Source: Bacteroidaceae bacterium
GTDB lineage: Bacteria > Bacteroidota > Bacteroidia > Bacteroidales > Bacteroidaceae
Length of the DNA: 27,893 nt
Direction: 5' to 3'
Assembly (NCBI GenBank): GCA_024695315.1
Contig: JAILIJ010000027.1
Coordinates: forward strand, 1-27,893
The notes below the pieces were generated by a model. That model ran no database searches. It was not told the origin of the DNA and worked only from the letters and a program-made list of their open reading frames with translations. The position numbers and the translations under genes are program-made. Below, piece by piece: positions 25,301 through 27,893 of the stretch (position 1 is its first letter; each line of letters starts with the position of its first letter).

Positions 25301-27893
25301 CTGCTGTTTCTACGTGTCCAGTAAGGTTTACGGCACCAAGGTCGCTAATTTGAATGTTCATGTTACCTTGTGCGGCCCATCCTCCTTCGTTGTTATAGTC
25401 TTGCATACGAAGTTCGTTGACCCAGATTTCCACAGAGCCTGTTTTACGTCCATTATTTCTAATACCAACCATCATGGTTTTAATCTCTCCGAGAGTAGGA
25501 TTACCCATAATGCTAACCTTATTACTTGGTCTGTCGTTATCGTATTGGTAGTATAGTTCTGTAAAGCTTGCTGTACCGTTAGCTCTGGCCTTATTGCGCT
25601 CATGTTTGAGGTCGGTGAAGACGCTGAAGTCAACGTCGAGCATATTGTCCTTTGGCCATACAGATTCGCATCCACTTGTTGTGTATGTGTCGTAGTGGCC
25701 TTCTGGGGTCAGCTTCAAAGGAATTTCATATTCATAGTAGTTGCTCTTATAGTCGCTACCGAGACGTATGAATACACTCATTTGGTCGTCCTGTAATTCT
25801 GTGTCGCCTTCCAAAGCATTGGCGTGCACAAACATTTGCAGGTGCTTATAGTTTCTGAGATCGAGGTTCATAGTCTTATATACGGCGCGTGCATCGTTGC
25901 TAGCAAGATTTTCTACAGTTACGGACATGGCCTCCTCATTCTGTTGACTGAGTTGAGGCTGTGATGGGTCGAGCACTCGTGTTATACCTGGAGGTAATAC
26001 GTAGTTTACAGGTGACTTATCATTATTTTCCTCGATGTTTACCGATGCTGTAGTAAGAGAACCGCTTACGCTTGGTCTTGAGCCTGTGTATAGAGGCTGA
26101 GAGTATTTTCTCCAACCGCCACGTACAAGGTCAAGAGTTGCCAAACGAAGAATGATTGGTTTTTCAAAGTCGGTCATGTACATCCTCATGAAACGAATGC
26201 TGCTGAGGTCGTTTATAGTACCTTGTTTGCTTTCGTAGCTGTCTACAGGAATACGGAAAAGATACCAAGTTACAGTTTCAGAGTTGCCGTTACGTAGAGA
26301 CACTTTTGTTTCTCGAGAGTCCACGATATAGTTTTGTCCCACCTTAAAAGAGTTTGGGCTGATGTCTACCTTATATTCGTAGAAATTCTCGTACTCGTTC
26401 ATTGTGTAGTCAGAGTTTACGTCCTCATAGTCTGGTGTTGACTTATAAGCCGTACTATAGCTTTCGCCTGATTCGCTAGTGTTTGGTGAATTACCTTCTG
26501 GTGAGTTGATTCTCTTATATCGCTCAAGGATAGATGTTTTGTTAGCGTCAAAATCTGAACCGCGGAAATAGTGGTAGTCGTCTCCTGCTGGGTCTTCGTA
26601 GATGGAGTCATAAACTTCGGTAGTCACTTTTCCTTTCATCTCTGTGAGATATGTCTGATAGATACCGAAAGTACGTTCATCGGCATCAGCAAGTCCGTTG
26701 AGACCGATATCTTGTTTTTGACGTGCTCCGCTCTCAGTAGAGAAAGAATAGATGACTGATGACTCAGAAGGAACACGTCCCCAAACTGTTTCTGTGTAGT
26801 TATTGCCGTTAACAGGCATACCGCTCTCGTAAGCCTTTTTACCGTCTTTCAGGATATCTTCGCTAATATCACCAAGGTCGAAGTATAGGCTTCCGCTATA
26901 GGAATTATCATCTTTAGTATAGATAAATGGGTCAAGCATCCAGAACTCGATGTACTGGACGTTGCTGGTTTCGAAATCGCTGGTATCAATTTTTCTCATC
27001 ATACCTCCCCAGTTGTTGGCCGGAGTATTAAGATGGCCATACTGATCCACGTCTGTGTTTAAGTTGTATGGACCTCGTTCCTGAGGGTAGTATGCGATAT
27101 TCATGATATTGAGAGTATTTGTCTCTCCTGTGTTTACTGTCCTATTAGGGAATACCTCACGTACATAGACTTCACGTACATAGTGGTTGGATAGCTGGTC
27201 AAGGTCACTCTTGATGTGAGAAGGGGTAAGTGAACTGCTACGTCGTGTGAATAGCGGATCTATGTTGTACCAAGCTAATCTTGCGCGGTTGTAACCGTAA
27301 CGGACATCATTGGTAAGATTCCCGTATGTCAAATGAGAAGGAGTGGATGAAAGAACCCACTCGGTAGGGTCGTTGACTTCTATGGCTATAGTTGTACTTT
27401 CAAAGTCGTCAATATAAGAGGCATTGCCTTGAACACCGCTGGCATTACCGGCAACAAGTTGGGCAAACTCACCGGTAAGCGAGATATTTGATGGAGCGGT
27501 AAGGTTTAGTAGTGGTAGTTTATCAATCATGTTGGTAAGCCATTGTGAGTCCTGCTTCCAGTTCATGTTGAGCCCCCAAATTGTGTTATTAAGAGGTTCT
27601 TCGCCCATTCCGACCTTCGATGTGAGCGCCTTTTCTGTAAGTCGCATCAAAGTACCTCCAAGTTGGAAATTCTTTGTAAAGTCGTATGTCCAGTTCACAC
27701 CGAGCATCGTCTTTCGCATAGTTGAGTATTCTGATTGGCTTTCCAAACTTATATTCACGGATGTGCCAGCATCAATAATACTTTGGTTGATGATTGTGAC
27801 AACGCCCAGGCTATAGTCTACAGTATAGTCTGTACCTTCGGTGAGAGTCACACCTCCAGCTGTGACCACTACTGAACCGTTTGGAATATTGTA
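22374..27893 (-). CDS. sprA: SprA/Sov, type IX secretion outer-membrane translocon (start beyond window)
   Basis: Giant outer-membrane beta-barrel through which type IX cargo leaves the periplasm. The 1839 residues visible are the C-terminal three quarters; family members have roughly 2400 to 2500, and the frame is open at the right edge (GTG at 27869 is internal). Recognised features: the SprA-type phrases VTLTEGTDYTVDYSLGVVTI, NASYIDDFESTTIAIEVNDP, NIAYYPQERGPYNLN and GGWRKYSQPLYTG, many strand-like aromatic repeats in the second half, and an ending in alternating beta-strand sequence (DFGVSMKFSLTR). A 51-residue Lys/Asn-rich tract interrupts the second half, followed by an Ig-like stretch (TKEITLNDSTATEVKHGQNS). 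The two downstream genes appear to be in the same unit. Confidence 0.94.
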   Translation of the reverse strand, partial: YNIPNGSVVVTAGGVTLTEGTDYTVDYSLGVVTIINQSIIDAGTSVNISLESQSEYSTMRKTMLGVNWTYDFTKNFQLGGTLMRLTEKALTSKVGMGEEPLNNTIWGLNMNWKQDSQWLTNMIDKLPLLNLTAPSNISLTGEFAQLVAGNASGVQGNASYIDDFESTTIAIEVNDPTEWVLSSTPSHLTYGNLTNDVRYGYNRARLAWYNIDPLFTRRSSSLTPSHIKSDLDQLSNHYVREVYVREVFPNRTVNTGETNTLNIMNIAYYPQERGPYNLNTDVDQYGHLNTPANNWGGMMRKIDTSDFETSNVQYIEFWMLDPFIYTKDDNSYSGSLYFDLGDISEDILKDGKKAYESGMPVNGNNYTETVWGRVPSESSVIYSFSTESGARQKQDIGLNGLADADERTFGIYQTYLTEMKGKVTTEVYDSIYEDPAGDDYHYFRGSDFDANKTSILERYKRINSPEGNSPNTSESGESYSTAYKSTPDYEDVNSDYTMNEYENFYEYKVDISPNSFKVGQNYIVDSRETKVSLRNGNSETVTWYLFRIPVDSYESKQGTINDLSSIRFMRMYMTDFEKPIILRLATLDLVRGGWRKYSQPLYTGSRPSVSGSLTTASVNIEENNDKSPVNYVLPPGITRVLDPSQPQLSQQNEEAMSVTVENLASNDARAVYKTMNLDLRNYKHLQMFVHANALEGDTELQDDQMSVFIRLGSDYKSNYYEYEIPLKLTPEGHYDTYTTSGCESVWPKDNMLDVDFSVFTDLKHERNKARANGTASFTELYYQYDNDRPSNKVSIMGNPTLGEIKTMMVGIRNNGRKTGSVEIWVNELRMQDYNNEGGWAAQGNMNIQISDLGAVNLTGHVETAGFGGLEESVSQRRNDNLYEWSITTQLELGKFFPDNWKLTLPFYYSYSWNKISPKYNPFDSDMLLQDALNELKTNAEKDSLKSLAETVTRNKNFSLSNWKSGLRSRKPLPFDPANFAFSYSYSQKYKTGETTVYENEQNWKGGLSYNYSPEYKTWEPLKNLKGKSEWLGIIKAQNLNYAPQNISFNTDISRTYYEFQERDIDAGTQLPVTWSDQILWSRDLSIRWDLFKSLKMNYTSTTHAEIEEPYTVVNKDLYPDRYEAWKDSVKRSLMSLGRPLTYASSFSASYTVPFSKIPALAWISSDASYNSHYNWARGTELEDGTSLGHTATSSRVLNINGKFNFETIYKKVKFLADVEKRFSNKNNKSKNNSKNKKNSKTDKNDKKNKKDKNADEENKDKNNADDKKSKKTKGFTKEITLNDSTATEVKHGQNSKRIIVRATTKKGKSYNLKYTKVDANTIKIKNHDTIPVKISVVAKEPLENQSWYKTAQVITRGLMLIRNASISYKNSYALTLPGFKTEIGDAFGQKGVNGMLSPGLGFAFGMVGDDYIYKAADNGWLMQNDSNITTPATTNASEDLQMKLSLEPIEELKIDLNASRTVNKSKSIQFMYSDMPTTASGSFSMTIVSASTAFESSGNINNNYHSKPFNKFLEYLPIFQSRLEKKYESSFYPISAGEFAGKAYNSANGGVDMYSADVMIPAFLAAYCGKDAHSSSLNIFPTLTSMLPNWTIKYSGLSKLPWFADHFRSFNINHAYKSIFSVGAYNTYSSYMAYMGDMGFITDVTTGNPIPSSMYNISTVSINEAFSPLIGVDMTFLSGMTTKLEYKKVRTLNLSMTSVALTESFSNDIVFGFGYKLKDVELFGAKKIQSTSKSRRKNKKSESKTSSRVGGVSHDLNLRCDFSYRMQNALNRNITTKTTTATSGNTAYKVAITADYTFSKLLTLSGYIDWQRSVPLVSTSSYPTTTADFGVSMKFSLTR
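24075..24227 (-). other. Low-complexity Lys/Asn/Asp tract inside sprA
   Basis: This part of sprA encodes 51 residues of which 20 are Lys and 13 Asn, the rest nearly all Asp, Ser, Glu, Thr and Ala, with no hydrophobic residue other than Ala. It joins a strand-rich barrel portion (KVKFLADVEKRF) to a folded Ig-like stretch. The DNA is very A-rich on the coding strand, so slippage could change its length. Confidence 0.85.

Overview
The window reads as one piece of a Bacteroidales chromosome, most likely Prevotellaceae. Supporting signs are a hybrid two-component sensor (HTCS), BACON domains fused to a GH5 hydrolase, the type IX secretion translocon protein SprA, and promoters of the Bacteroidetes type (TTTG, about 20 bases, TAnnTTTG). 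The family-level placement is inference; the phylum-level placement is well supported.

Layout. Positions 1-8605 lie on the plus strand and look accessory: a GH5 endoglucanase lipoprotein cut by the left edge, two small lipoproteins (DUF4878-like and a YiiX/C92-type permuted papain-like protein), an HTCS regulator, and a sialate O-acetylesterase-like SGNH esterase. This resembles the end of a polysaccharide utilisation locus; no SusC or SusD is in view. A strong bidirectional terminator at 8659-8693 separates it from the rest.

Positions 8744-27893 are all on the minus strand and are mainly core genes. In transcription order from the right they are: sprA (start outside the window), an unrecognised 230-residue protein and a subtilisin-like protease in one tight unit; xseA-xseB (exonuclease VII) with an ATGA overlap; ndk and an M23/LysM envelope peptidase; DUF1599, a DoxX/thioredoxin-like membrane protein and tpiA; a SPOR-like secreted protein; then dnaG and recG. 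Hairpins with T-tracts after the M23 gene, tpiA, the SPOR gene and recG, with promoters before ndk and the DUF1599 gene, divide most of this strand into units.

The most unusual points are: (1) recG has its conserved N-terminal region in frame but no ATG, GTG or TTG to start it, so an AUU or AUC start straight after the dnaG stop is the simplest reading; dnaG itself appears to use TTG; (2) five 11-base direct repeats in the gap upstream of xseA; (3) a 51-residue Lys/Asn-rich tract inside SprA; (4) an unrecognised helical protein coupled to sprA and a subtilisin-like protease; (5) a hairpin and direct repeat in the ndk leader. I saw no rRNA, tRNA, CRISPR array, insertion sequence or prophage gene. 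No gene-free gap exceeds about 215 bases. I did not find a clear wholly new multi-gene system; the sprA-linked unit and the DUF1599-DoxX-tpiA unit are the best candidates for undescribed functional links.
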